Source of the DNA: a virus
IMG/VR virus record: IMGVR_UViG_3300009182_000009
Span: 1 to 35,845 of that record
DNA: 35,845 nucleotides
Direction: 5' to 3' (one strand)
Shown: positions 4,877 to 12,000 of the stretch, piece after piece
Numbering within the stretch: the stretch's first letter is position 1
Layout of the letters: every line of letters starts with the position of its first letter
Translations under genes and position numbers: made by a program
Notes under the pieces: model-generated
The model's database searches: none
Told to the model about the DNA's origin: nothing
The model's input: only the letters and a program-made list of their open reading frames with translations

Positions 4877-5554
4877 ATGAACCGATCAGAAAACATCACG
4901 ACCCTCGCCAAAGCATTGGCAAGGTTCCACGCACACGCTCCTGCGATCATCAAGAACGCAGAGAACCCACACTACCGGAATGCCTACGCAAACCTCGGTG
5001 GTATCCTCGACGCAATCCGCACCCCACTGGCAGATGTGGGTCTATCCGTTCTCCAACTCTTGGGGGACACCAACATCACCACCATGCTGCTGCATGAGTC
5101 CGGTGAGTTCCTAGAAACCACCACACCCCTCATCATCACCAAGATGGATGCCCAAGGGTACGGGTCTTCCGTATCGTACCAACGGAGGTACTCCCTATCG
5201 GCACTGCTATCCTTGGCAGCACTTGACGATGACGGGCAGGCAGCTTGCACCCCTGCAAAGAAGTTCCACAACTCCCCTGCTCCTGCTCCAGCACCGGAGA
5301 CCAAGGCAGAGAAGATCGTGAGGGCAAAGGCAGCGATTGCCGAGGCACAGCAACCCCAAGAGGTGGCAGCACCGACCCTCTCGGAACTCATGGAACGGGA
5401 CAAGGTCACCGATGACCAGGTCTTTGGGTTCCTCTATTCCAAGGGGGCAAAAATCGGAGATGCCGAGTATATTGGCGATCTCTCCAAGGGCATCCACCGG
5501 AGACTCATTGAAGTCTGGGACGAAGTGAAAGCATTCACCCCTGTCGCTGCCTAA
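4877..5554 (+). CDS. erf: ERF-family single-strand annealing recombinase
   Basis: This 225-residue protein matches the ERF superfamily, typified by the P22 Erf protein. It opens with LAKALARFHAHAPAIIKNAENPHYRNAYANLGGILDAIRTPLA split around residues 10-50, then QLLGDTNITTMLLHESGEF and SSVSYQRRYSLSALLSLA, the GS-x-x-TYxRRYxL core, near residues 98-118, followed by the D-rich DDDGQAA. Residues 125-165 are Ala/Pro/Lys-rich, a linker, and the C-terminus is a separate helical tail. It anneals complementary single strands during phage recombination and circularisation, working with the exonuclease encoded three bases downstream. Confidence 0.9.
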   Translation: MNRSENITTLAKALARFHAHAPAIIKNAENPHYRNAYANLGGILDAIRTPLADVGLSVLQLLGDTNITTMLLHESGEFLETTTPLIITKMDAQGYGSSVSYQRRYSLSALLSLAALDDDGQAACTPAKKFHNSPAPAPAPETKAEKIVRAKAAIAEAQQPQEVAAPTLSELMERDKVTDDQVFGFLYSKGAKIGDAEYIGDLSKGIHRRLIEVWDEVKAFTPVAA

Positions 5555-5556
5555 TC

Positions 5557-6483
5557 ATGGAAAAGCTACACCACGAACACTCTCCGTCTTCGACGGACAA
5601 GAAGAACCTCTGCATCCCCTTCCAAGGGAAGAAGACCGTAGGCAAGGCTGCACACCGTGGAACTGCCATCCATTTGGACATCACCGACCACTTGGAGGGA
5701 AAGCGGGTCTCCACCGACCCCATGATCCTGCGATCAGTCAAACGGATCCAGCAGCAGATCTCCGAGTTCATCGGGATTGAGAAGATGCTGGATGTCCCAG
5801 GGCATGCGTTTGAGACCCTCACATTCGGCACTCTTGATGCCTATGGGTGGGATGCCACCAAGAAACTGGTCATTCTGGATATCAAGACGGGGGTTCAGCC
5901 TGTCTCATCCTATGTCTACCAACTCTCCTGCTACGCTTTGGCAGCAATGGAGTTGACCGGAGAGAGCGAGTGCCGATGCGTGATCATCCCCCACGACGAT
6001 GATGAGAACGAGGCATGGAGTTTTGAGACCACCTTGGAGGAGTGCAAGGGTCTCATCTACCCCCTGTTTGATCGGATCAAGAAGGGTGTGGAACCACCGA
6101 AAAAGAACCAGTACTGCAACTGGTGCGAGAAGCAATCCACATGCAGTGAATGGGTGGATCCTGCCAAGGTTGCACTGACTCTGGTCGATGCCCTACCGGA
6201 ACGCATCAATGCCGAGTGGATCATGGCATCCCCTGCGAACAAGGGAACTGCTCTGACCCTGCTCAAGTCACTGGAGGGTATCTTTGACTCCCTCGGAGTA
6301 AAAGACTCGTTAAAAGCCGACCTGGAAGCGGGAAAGACCGTCTCCGGTTGGAAACTCCAGACCCGTAAGGGCAGTGAACGACTCGACACCAAGGCAGTCA
6401 AGAAACGGTGGGCAGAACTCACCGACGAACCCATCCCTTCCACAATCTCGGAGGCAACCGTCTCCCTGGTCAGCAGTAAGTAA
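5557..6483 (+). CDS. PD-(D/E)XK exonuclease with Cas4/AddB-like cysteine pattern
   Basis: This 308-residue protein has RecB-family nuclease motifs: R34-G-T-A-I-H39 (motif I), G-T-L-D94 (motif II), VILD108-I-K110-TG (motif III, D-x-K form) and the Q-x-x-x-YA motif (YQLSCYALAA). C19 near the N-terminus and C187-x2-C190-x5-C196 after the core match the spacing of the 4Fe-4S cluster ligands in Cas4/AddB/Dna2-type nucleases. The C-terminal 100 residues are helical and unassigned. Directly after ERF it probably resects dsDNA 5' ends to feed the annealing protein, a two-gene recombination system like Red alpha/beta. An iron-sulphur cluster is inferred from cysteines only. Confidence 0.82.
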   Translation: MEKLHHEHSPSSTDKKNLCIPFQGKKTVGKAAHRGTAIHLDITDHLEGKRVSTDPMILRSVKRIQQQISEFIGIEKMLDVPGHAFETLTFGTLDAYGWDATKKLVILDIKTGVQPVSSYVYQLSCYALAAMELTGESECRCVIIPHDDDENEAWSFETTLEECKGLIYPLFDRIKKGVEPPKKNQYCNWCEKQSTCSEWVDPAKVALTLVDALPERINAEWIMASPANKGTALTLLKSLEGIFDSLGVKDSLKADLEAGKTVSGWKLQTRKGSERLDTKAVKKRWAELTDEPIPSTISEATVSLVSSK

Positions 6484-6508
6484 TACAAACCCAATAGAAA
6501 ACATACCC

Positions 6509-6856
6509 ATGAAAAACAGAGCAACCCTAACCATCAGTCAGAAGATGAGTCTCTTCTCCTGGTTGAAGGATAGACCCAACATCATCAACGAGTTCTACTA
6601 TTCTGACATTGCAGAAATGGCAGCAGAGGAACTGAATATGGTCGTCACGGTTTCCCACATTGGGAATGCGGTGAAGGAAATCTTCCCAGAGAAGATTCGC
6701 AGACGGGTAGCACAGCAGGAACCGGAGGCTTGCCAGATCGAGTGCAAGTTTGAGGACACCATGATCAACCAGCAGATGATTGAAGGGTTCATGTCTACGA
6801 TCCTCACCCGTCTTGACCGGATCGAAGTAGCACTCTCCAACAAGATTACCTACTAG
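6509..6856 (+). CDS. Hypothetical protein with predicted winged-helix-like N-terminus
   Basis: This 115-residue protein is read from ATG 6509, with leader ACATACCC and no Shine-Dalgarno sequence. Residues 8-60 alternate helices (MSLFSWLKDRPNIINEF; SDIAEMAAEEL) with a short segment (VVTVSHIGNAVKEIFP) and could form a DNA-binding fold. The C-terminus forms an amphipathic helix (MIEGFMSTILTRLDRIEVAL) suited to dimerisation. I do not recognise the family. It lies between recombination nuclease and methylase-like genes, so a DNA-metabolism or regulatory role is likely. Confidence 0.6.
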   Translation: MKNRATLTISQKMSLFSWLKDRPNIINEFYYSDIAEMAAEELNMVVTVSHIGNAVKEIFPEKIRRRVAQQEPEACQIECKFEDTMINQQMIEGFMSTILTRLDRIEVALSNKITY

Positions 6857-6860
6857 GTCA

Positions 6861-7079
6861 ATGGCATCGAAACTCCAGGGTGATCTCATTGCCAAGTTGC
6901 AGCAGATCCACCGGAACCACTGCAACCTATCCATGAGAACACGGGACTTGTTCGTGCAGAATGCCCAACTCCAATCCGAGTTGGCAGCAATGAAGGCACT
7001 GAACATGGCACTCCTGTCTCAATTGGATGAGTTCCAAGAGGTCATCCTGGGGTTCGATCCCACCTTTTTTTGCGAATGA
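6861..7079 (+). CDS. Small coiled-coil protein
   Basis: This 72-residue protein is almost entirely helical with leucine/alanine heptads (LIAKLQQIH; LFVQNAQLQSELAAMKALNMALLSQLDEFQ) and ends in FDPTFFCE. ATG 6861 lies four bases after the preceding stop, and its stop overlaps the next start (ATGA at 7076). It probably oligomerises. There is no recognised family. Confidence 0.6.
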   Translation: MASKLQGDLIAKLQQIHRNHCNLSMRTRDLFVQNAQLQSELAAMKALNMALLSQLDEFQEVILGFDPTFFCE

Positions 7080-7741
7080 AAAGACTGCTTGTAGCCTGTG
7101 AGTATTCCGGTCGGGTGCGTGATGCTTTTCGTGCCTTGGGGTGGGATGCCACCTCATGCGATTTGCTGCCATCCGAAACGCCAGGACCGCACCACACCGG
7201 AAGGGTGGAGGATATCATCGGGGACGGGTGGGACATGCTGATTGCATTTCCTCCATGCACCTACCTCTGCTCTTCGGGTATGCACTGGACAAAAAGGGGA
7301 CTGCGTGACCCTAAACTTACCGAGGAGGCACTGGACTTTGTTCGGTTGTTCCTCGACGCACCGATACCCAAGGTTGCCGTTGAAAACCCGATAGGGGTGA
7401 TCAGTAGCAGGATTAGGAAACCGGATCAGATAATTCACCCGCATCAGTTCGGTGAAAATGCCAGCAAGGCAACATGCCTGTGGTTGAAGGGTTTGCCACT
7501 ACTGGTTCCCAATCACCATTTCCTGCCATCCTACGCATGCCAGTGTGGTTGCCGATTCCACTATGACCTTGGGAAGTACGGATGTCCCAACGGATGCCAG
7601 ACTCCTGCACGGCAAGTGTGGGGCAACCAAACTGCTTCCGGTCAGAACAAGTTAGCACCCTCCAAGGATCGATGGAAGATCCGGTCTACCACCTACCAGG
7701 GAATTGCAAATGCAATGGCAACCCAATGGGGAACCCTATGA
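7076..7741 (+). CDS. Cytosine-C5-methyltransferase-like phage protein with zinc ribbon
   Basis: This 221-residue protein starts at ATG 7076. The N-terminal RLLVACEYSGRVRDAF is the SAM-binding motif I of C5-methyltransferase relatives. FPPC with C61 (IAFPPCTYLCSSG) is motif IV with the catalytic Cys, and VE103-NP resembles motif VI (ENV). A cysteine cluster C155-x-C157, C170-x3-C174 (YGCPNGC) forms a probable zinc ribbon seen in this phage subfamily. The protein is shorter than full C5-methyltransferases (usually over 300 residues) and lacks a clear target-recognition domain, so it may modify DNA with low specificity or be a divergent enzyme. Its relation to the missing GGCC/GCGC sites is discussed under findings. 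Confidence 0.75.
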   Translation: MKRLLVACEYSGRVRDAFRALGWDATSCDLLPSETPGPHHTGRVEDIIGDGWDMLIAFPPCTYLCSSGMHWTKRGLRDPKLTEEALDFVRLFLDAPIPKVAVENPIGVISSRIRKPDQIIHPHQFGENASKATCLWLKGLPLLVPNHHFLPSYACQCGCRFHYDLGKYGCPNGCQTPARQVWGNQTASGQNKLAPSKDRWKIRSTTYQGIANAMATQWGTL

Positions 7742-7938
7742 AACAAAACGGCAGACCGATCCGCATGAGAATCAGTGAGATGGGCAGCGACATTTCCCAG
7801 ATGTCGGCAGCAGAGATGAAGCGTCACTGCGACGATTTCTTCAAGAGACGGGGACTCACTCACACCTTCAATTCCTCCTTTGGGCAGGGAATTTACACCT
7901 CGTACCAGAAACCAGACTTACCCAAGAAAAAGAAATGA
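7738..7938 (+). CDS. Small basic hypothetical protein
   Basis: This 66-residue protein starts in an ATGA overlap with the methylase-like gene. It has a basic start (NGRPIRMRI), a Ser/Met-rich middle, an amphipathic helix (AAEMKRHCDDFFKRR) and a KKKK tail. There is no recognised domain. Coupling on both sides (its stop overlaps ATG 7935) supports it as real. Confidence 0.6.
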   Translation: MKQNGRPIRMRISEMGSDISQMSAAEMKRHCDDFFKRRGLTHTFNSSFGQGIYTSYQKPDLPKKKK

Positions 7939-8111
7939 CACTTATAGAATTCAGAAAACTCCAGGCAGAATACATGGCAACCGAGGCAGTGCGTCTCCTA
8001 GTGAGGGAGGGAGATCATGAACGGATCCCGACCACCGAGGAACGGGTGGAGCATGCCTTTGAGTGCGGTTTCCTGGCAGCACTTCAGTACGCAAAGGATC
8101 TGATCCAATGA
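7935..8111 (+). CDS. 58-residue helical hypothetical protein
   Basis: The ATG at 7935 overlaps the previous stop and its TGA (8109-8111) overlaps the next ATG at 8108. The sequence is acidic and helical (LIEFRKLQAEYMATEAVRLL; EERVEHAFECGFLAALQYAK). There is no family match. The chain of two ATGA overlaps makes it part of a coupled block from 7076 to 8533. Confidence 0.6.
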   Translation: MTLIEFRKLQAEYMATEAVRLLVREGDHERIPTTEERVEHAFECGFLAALQYAKDLIQ

Positions 8112-8533
8112 CCCCTCCTGTCCTACCAGTGAACATCCTCCGGTGCATGAGCAAGGATGACCGGAATACTCTAGGTAAGGCAGGGGATCTGCCAGAGGAG
8201 GTGAACCGAAAGATCAAGGATCGGTTGGAGAAGGATCTGCACTCGGAAGTGACTCGGTTCCTCAAGATCCTGGGCATCCCTTTTGTGTACAGCAGAACTG
8301 ACAAACGGTCATATCTCGTACCAACGGGGTGGGCAGATCTTACCCTCTGCTACAAGGGTCTCTTTGTATGCATTGAACTGAAGACCGGAAGCAAGTTGTC
8401 ACCGGAGCAGCAAGCCTGTCGTGAGGAGATCCTACGGGCAGGGGGACGCTACCTGGTGGCACGGCAGACTTCAGAGGTGAAGGATTTCCTACGGGAGATC
8501 GATTCGGAACTCAACCCTCCACCGACCATCTGA
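8108..8533 (+). CDS. VRR-NUC domain nuclease
   Basis: This 141-residue protein matches the VRR-NUC branch of the PD-(D/E)XK superfamily. An acidic helix start (EKDLHSEVTRFLKILG) is followed by GWAD77LTLCYKGLFVCIE90-L-K92, the D...ExK core, then SPEQQACREEILRAGGRYLVA, the conserved Q and the terminal strand/helix of the family. Such small phage VRR-NUC proteins are single-domain structure-specific nucleases, possibly Holliday-junction or flap resolving. The start at ATG 8108 is set by the ATGA overlap with the previous gene. The next gene begins in a TGATG overlap. Confidence 0.85.
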   Translation: MTPPVLPVNILRCMSKDDRNTLGKAGDLPEEVNRKIKDRLEKDLHSEVTRFLKILGIPFVYSRTDKRSYLVPTGWADLTLCYKGLFVCIELKTGSKLSPEQQACREEILRAGGRYLVARQTSEVKDFLREIDSELNPPPTI

Positions 8534-9234
8534 TGCATTTCTTTGCATTTAACATCAAGTCGTATGCTCACGCCACGGTTCACCTTACCAACGAGGAAGA
8601 CCTAGCCTATAGGAGGATATTGGACATCTGCTACGATACCGAAGCACCACTTGATCCCGATCCCAAGGTGATCTCCCGTCGAGTTCGGTGTGAACTAACA
8701 TCTGTGCAGAATGTCTTGGGTGAATACTTCATCCTCACTGACACCGGATGGGTTCACCCCAGGGTGCAGAAGGAACTGGATTCCACCTATGCCAAGAGTG
8801 AAAAAGCCAAGGAGTCGGCACTCCTCTCTGTCAAGGCACGGCAGGATCGAGCGAACGCTCAACGAACGCTCAACGAACGCTCAACGAACGTTGAGCTACC
8901 TATTACCCATGACCCAGTACCTATGACCCAGAAAGAAAAGACAAAAAAGTCGCAGCAAGCTGCTCCGGTTGTTTTTCCTTTTGAGTTGGATACGCAGGAA
9001 TTCAAGCAGGCATGGGAGGAGTACATGACTTACCGAAGGCAGTCGAAATTCAAGACCCTCAAGTCGGCATCCATCCATGCCAAGTTTCAAGAGATGGCAG
9101 AGTGGGGACACGACCAGGCAGTGGAGGCACTCAAGGCATCCATTTCCAACGGGTGGCAGGGAATCTTTCAACCCACCGGAAAGCCCACCCCACATGCTGC
9201 CACCACCTCATCAAAATATGATCATGCATTCTGA
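8533..9234 (+). CDS. DUF1376-family replication protein with internal iterons
   Basis: In this 233-residue protein residues 1-90 match DUF1376 (YdaU-type): FFAFNIKSYAHATVHLTNEE, DLAYRRILDICYDTEAPL, then VL..YFILTDTGWVHPRV. This domain occurs in phage replication-initiation proteins that precede a DnaC-like loader, exactly the gene that follows. Residues about 105-125 are encoded by an 11-bp tandem repeat (QRTLNERSTN). Residues 150-215 form a second helical domain (FKQAWEEYMTYRRQSKFKTL; AVEALKASISNGWQGIF), resembling C-terminal regions of other phage replication proteins. It probably recognises the origin and recruits the loader, like lambda O. The origin may lie within the gene itself. Confidence 0.8.
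   Translation: MHFFAFNIKSYAHATVHLTNEEDLAYRRILDICYDTEAPLDPDPKVISRRVRCELTSVQNVLGEYFILTDTGWVHPRVQKELDSTYAKSEKAKESALLSVKARQDRANAQRTLNERSTNVELPITHDPVPMTQKEKTKKSQQAAPVVFPFELDTQEFKQAWEEYMTYRRQSKFKTLKSASIHAKFQEMAEWGHDQAVEALKASISNGWQGIFQPTGKPTPHAATTSSKYDHAF
8852..8896. repeat. ori: 11-bp iterons, candidate replication origin
   Basis: GCTCAACGAAC occurs three times in direct tandem (8857-8867, 8868-8878, 8879-8889), preceded by a partial CGAAC (8852-8856). It is closed by GTTGAGC (8890-8896), an inverted copy of the first seven bases, so the last unit forms a perfect 7-bp dyad around GAAC. The 11-bp period is about one helical turn. The array lies inside the replication-protein gene and is followed by a repeat of ATGACCCAG and an A-rich tract (8929-8950), as iterons and unwinding element are arranged in lambdoid origins. 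Confidence 0.65.
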
Positions 9235-9913
9235 AACCACGACATGCGAGGAATGCAGCACCTCCTTCCTCTTTCAGCCCGCCATGATCAACGGGAGGAA
9301 TGTCTTCACTCCCAAATACTGCGATCCCTGTGTGGATAAACTCATCCATGAGGAGGCAAGAAATAGCAGGAACGGGAAAACCCAGATGTGCATCCGCAAC
9401 TTGAATGAATCCATACCACCCATCTACAGGGACACGGACAAGAACAGGCTGCCTTTTGACGCAGTGGTCACCGTGGACTCCTGGGAGTTTAATCCCAAGG
9501 GCATTGGGATGGTTGGCACTTCCGGTGCAGGCAAGTCACGATTGGGGGTTCTACTGCTTCAACGCATAGCAAAGGAGTGCAAGTGGTGCTACTTCTGCCC
9601 TGCCACACTTTTTGCCTTCGCATGTGCTGATCAGTTTTCGGATGACATCAAACATCGTCGGCAGGCAGAGGGATTGTTGCATCTGACACGATGGGTTCAT
9701 GTCTTGATGCTGGATGACCTAGGCAAGAACAAGATGACCGACCGTGCAGAGGCATCCCTCTACGAACTCTTGGAGTATCGAACCTCGCACCGCAAACCAA
9801 CCATCTGGACGAGTAACAGTAATGCCAAGCAACTACGCACCATGTTTTCTGCTGACCGTGCCGAAGCAATCATGAGAAGACTCATAGAGTTTTCCGACAT
9901 CTACACCTTCTGA
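9218..9913 (+). CDS. DnaC/IstB-like AAA+ helicase loader
   Basis: From ATG 9218 (or 9224) the protein has about 231 residues and overlaps the end of the DUF1376 gene. Residues near 8-50 carry two CxxC pairs (CEEC...CDPC), an N-terminal zinc-binding module. The AAA+ core shows Walker A GTSGAGKS with K106, Walker B VLMLDDLGK with D166-D167, sensor-like TIWTSN and the arginine-containing end AEAIMRRLIEF. The family loads the replicative DnaB-type helicase. With no phage helicase or polymerase in the genome, it most likely recruits the host helicase to the iteron origin. Confidence 0.87.
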   Translation: MIMHSETTTCEECSTSFLFQPAMINGRNVFTPKYCDPCVDKLIHEEARNSRNGKTQMCIRNLNESIPPIYRDTDKNRLPFDAVVTVDSWEFNPKGIGMVGTSGAGKSRLGVLLLQRIAKECKWCYFCPATLFAFACADQFSDDIKHRRQAEGLLHLTRWVHVLMLDDLGKNKMTDRAEASLYELLEYRTSHRKPTIWTSNSNAKQLRTMFSADRAEAIMRRLIEFSDIYTF

Positions 9914-10101
9914 TGGATGTCGAGGATTTCAAACTCATCCTTCCCTACGCACCGGAACGGGCAATCGCACTGCCAAAACCTGGGTTCCAAGCATCGGAAG
10001 ACATTTACCACGGGGTGGACTCCCACCTTGACTTCCTACCCTACCGTAACCGATATCTCGACCAATTGATCCCAAACCGACGATCAGATGAAAAAAACTA
10101 G
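9913..10101 (+). CDS. Small hypothetical protein
   Basis: This 62-residue protein starts in a TGATG overlap with the loader gene. The composition is Pro/Tyr/Leu-rich (LILPYAPERAIALPKPGF; DFLPYRNRYLDQLIP). There is no recognised fold. Its last 14 bases overlap the next gene. Confidence 0.55.
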   Translation: MDVEDFKLILPYAPERAIALPKPGFQASEDIYHGVDSHLDFLPYRNRYLDQLIPNRRSDEKN

Positions 10102-10603
10102 GAAGGTCACCATTGCATTCAATCAGTACCAACTTCCGGTGCTGGTAATGATTGCCTCCGAGAGGCAGGCATGCAAGACGGCAGCATCCAACCAACGCTA
10201 CTGCGAGTCATCTGATTTTTCCATAGGTCTCCAAGGAGTCATGGGGGAGGCAGCAGTGGCAGCCGAGTTGGGACTCAAGGTGGATCGAAAACCATCCATC
10301 ACAGGAGATGACAAGATCACCGATCTCCAGTACGGGCAGACTCGCATTCAGGTGAAATGCCGAAAGCCCTACACCAAGTATCTGTACTTCAACACCCTGG
10401 AGAAATTCGCAGCAGAGATTGGGGTAGCAACATCCCTATCCGGTGCCAGTGAGGTGGATATCATTGGGTGGATCACCCGTGAGCAATTCCGAGACAAGCA
10501 CATCCTCAAGGACTTTGGCTACGGGCAACGGGTGGCAGTGGCAGATGCCGATCTGCAACCACCGGACACCCTGCTGGATCACCTCAAGGAACTCAACCCA
10601 TGA
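10088..10603 (+). CDS. PD-(D/E)XK-fold nuclease-like protein
   Basis: In this 171-residue protein GVMGEAAVAAELGLKVDRKP supplies the conserved Glu helix. DKITD79-LQYG is followed by TRIQ88-V-K90-C, matching the D...(E/Q)xK core of restriction-endonuclease-fold proteins. A Q-x-K variant is tolerated in several families. The C-terminal third (VDIIGWITREQFRD; VAVADADLQPP) resembles the trailing strands of phage PD-(D/E)XK proteins. Possible roles are structure-specific cleavage or host-DNA degradation. Specificity is not predictable, and a non-catalytic function cannot be excluded. It overlaps both neighbours, so it belongs to the replication block. Confidence 0.65.
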   Translation: MKKTRKVTIAFNQYQLPVLVMIASERQACKTAASNQRYCESSDFSIGLQGVMGEAAVAAELGLKVDRKPSITGDDKITDLQYGQTRIQVKCRKPYTKYLYFNTLEKFAAEIGVATSLSGASEVDIIGWITREQFRDKHILKDFGYGQRVAVADADLQPPDTLLDHLKELNP

Positions 10604-10770
10604 GTGTTCGACCAGGACTCAAACGCACCCAGGGCAAGGGAGATGCTTGGAGGGTCAAACTTTCCGCATTCCGAGATGGGATGGAACAGATCCGTTCGGT
10701 CAAGCGTGAGTCAACCGGAAGGGTGACCCACATGAAGAACGGATTCACCAGAACCACCTACAAAGCATGA
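10600..10770 (+). CDS. 56-residue basic hypothetical protein
   Basis: This ORF starts in ATGA overlap with the nuclease-like gene and ends in ATGA overlap with the next. It is rich in Arg/Lys/Thr with a Trp (GDAWRVKLSAFRDG) and ends RTTYKA. There is no family match. The double coupling is the main evidence that it is translated. Confidence 0.55.
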   Translation: MSVRPGLKRTQGKGDAWRVKLSAFRDGMEQIRSVKRESTGRVTHMKNGFTRTTYKA

Positions 10771-10940
10771 ATGCATACGAACAGGGCAGGCAGGACATGA
10801 GGGAGCAACTCGTTGCTTTCCTTTACACCCAATACATCCACTACCGGACATTCCACGGTCGTGAGAGTGAGCAGGCAATGATCCTCAAAAACATCATCAA
10901 GGAAATCCGACACGATCAAGAAAATGAGCAATCCGAGTGA
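10767..10940 (+). CDS. 57-residue helical hypothetical protein
   Basis: The ATG at 10767 overlaps the previous stop. The product is charged and helical (YEQGRQDMREQLVAFLYTQY; QAMILKNIIKEIRHDQ) and overlaps the following gene by 17 bases. There is no recognised family. Confidence 0.55.
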   Translation: MNAYEQGRQDMREQLVAFLYTQYIHYRTFHGRESEQAMILKNIIKEIRHDQENEQSE

Positions 10941-11148
10941 CACCCCACGCACCGACTCACGGGTCATGCCTGGTGGGTATGCCACCGATCTGGTGGAACA
11001 CGCACGAACCCTAGAACGGGAACTCAACCGTGCCATTGAAATTGCCGAGACCCTCCAGCAAAACGGATGGGCAAAAGCGTATGTCAATTACGAACCCTGG
11101 GGCAGGGCATCGCAGAACCTACGCAAACTCAAGGAGGAGATCCAATGA
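10924..11148 (+). CDS. Conserved small phage protein (DTPRTD...LERELNRA type)
   Basis: This 74-residue protein begins with SDTPRTDSRV, and the central helix TDLVEHARTLERELNRAIEIAE follows a pattern seen in many phage small proteins of unknown function (DTPRTD, then AR-x-LE-x-EL). The C-terminus is basic/acidic helical. The role is unknown. It is coupled to the next membrane peptide (ATGA at 11145). Confidence 0.65.
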   Translation: MSNPSDTPRTDSRVMPGGYATDLVEHARTLERELNRAIEIAETLQQNGWAKAYVNYEPWGRASQNLRKLKEEIQ

Positions 11149-11270
11149 TCACGATGCTGCTCACATTCCTGGCACTCTGCTGCCTGCTCATGTGCCTGTT
11201 GTTTCTGATCTGCTTTATCCCAGAGATTGAGGCAGCAATAGAGTGGATCAAAAAACGCATAAAAAAATGA
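11145..11270 (+). CDS. 41-residue membrane peptide
   Basis: This ORF starts in an ATGA overlap. It has a single strongly hydrophobic, Cys-rich helix (LLTFLALCCLLMCLLFLICF), then an amphipathic helix with a basic end (IEWIKKRIKK). The topology resembles small phage pinholin or exclusion peptides, but it lies in the replication block, not with the lysis genes. The function is unknown. Confidence 0.55.
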   Translation: MITMLLTFLALCCLLMCLLFLICFIPEIEAAIEWIKKRIKK

Positions 11271-11509
11271 GTGACCCCGTCAATCACCCGTCCCACTACA
11301 CCGACAATCCGAAGGGAATCGAACTCATCGACATGATCGGTCACCTCTCGTTCCCCAAGGGTGCTGCCATCAAATACATCTACAGGGCAGGCAAGAAGGG
11401 ATCACCGGACAAGGAACTGGAAGATCTCAAAAAGGCACGGTGGTTTGTGGATCACATGATTGAGGCACTGGAAACAAAAGCATTGCCCACCCCAGACACC
11501 CTGCGTTAG
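11267..11509 (+). CDS. DUF3310 family protein
   Basis: This 80-residue protein is read from ATG 11267, overlapping the preceding stop. It begins DPVNHPSHYTDNPKGIELID and continues FPKGAAIKYIYRAGKK with EDLKKARWFVDHMIE. That is the DUF3310 signature: HPxHY, GIE, F-x-x-G-x-x-IKYxxRxGxK, DLxKAxW. These proteins are widespread in phages near nucleotide-metabolism and replication genes and are sometimes labelled nucleotide-kinase-like without proof. Confidence 0.88.
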   Translation: MSDPVNHPSHYTDNPKGIELIDMIGHLSFPKGAAIKYIYRAGKKGSPDKELEDLKKARWFVDHMIEALETKALPTPDTLR

Positions 11510-11559
11510 TTCGGTCTCAAGGTGGCATCACACCCACCGAGAACAACCAACCGACACGC

Positions 11560-11898
11560 ATGTACCAGAACCAGAAAAACGAATACCCACAAGAGAACAC
11601 CGGAGTCCTGTTTGAAAAGGAAAACATGGGCAACCCCAAGTCACCGACCCACACGGGTCACTTCACCGATGAGAAGGGGAAACGGTGGCAACTCGCTGCC
11701 TGGACAAAAGTCTCACGCAACGGGCAGAATTTTATCAGTCTCAAGGTCAGTGAATTTCGAGAGCAGCAGGGTGCATTCAAGAGTCACCCTTCACCGGATA
11801 AACCGACTCGCAATTCTCCTCCTGTGTACGAACCCAAGAAAAACGCACCCCTGTTCACCGACCTCTCCCCCTATCTCGACGAGGACATCCCGTTCTAG
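11560..11898 (+). CDS. SSB-like single-stranded DNA-binding protein
   Basis: In this 112-residue protein the central part (THTGHFTDEKGKRWQLAAW, TKVSRNGQNFISLKVSEF) resembles the short OB-like beta strands of small phage ssDNA-binding and DUF736-like proteins. After a Pro/Ser-rich linker, the C-terminus is DLSPYLDEDIPF, nearly identical in character to the acidic DDDIPF tip by which bacterial SSB docks replication and repair partners. It probably coats ssDNA and recruits host SSB-binding proteins or the phage nucleases. The ATG at 11560 follows an A/C-rich leader without Shine-Dalgarno. The 102 bases to the terminase contain a weak hairpin (GCAG/CTGC near 11933) but no clear terminator or promoter. 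Confidence 0.72.
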   Translation: MYQNQKNEYPQENTGVLFEKENMGNPKSPTHTGHFTDEKGKRWQLAAWTKVSRNGQNFISLKVSEFREQQGAFKSHPSPDKPTRNSPPVYEPKKNAPLFTDLSPYLDEDIPF

Positions 11899-12000
11899 TT
11901 TCCAGTGCATAAGTTGCCAGAGTGTCGGGGTGCAGGAGTCATTCTGCGTCTTTAGGGTGTCATTCGCAGCATCTCCCCAATCGGCAAAGCGAAACCTTTC

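Noticed and set aside
4623-4880. 85-codon frame with TTG start
   Set aside because: Its product is Ser/Pro/Thr low-complexity, while the two short ORFs in other frames (4619-4720 and 4717-4836) are joined by ATGA overlaps and look more natural.
8852-8896. CRISPR-like repeat array
   Set aside because: The units are 11 bp, directly abutting and without spacers; they lie inside a coding sequence. Iterons are the better reading.
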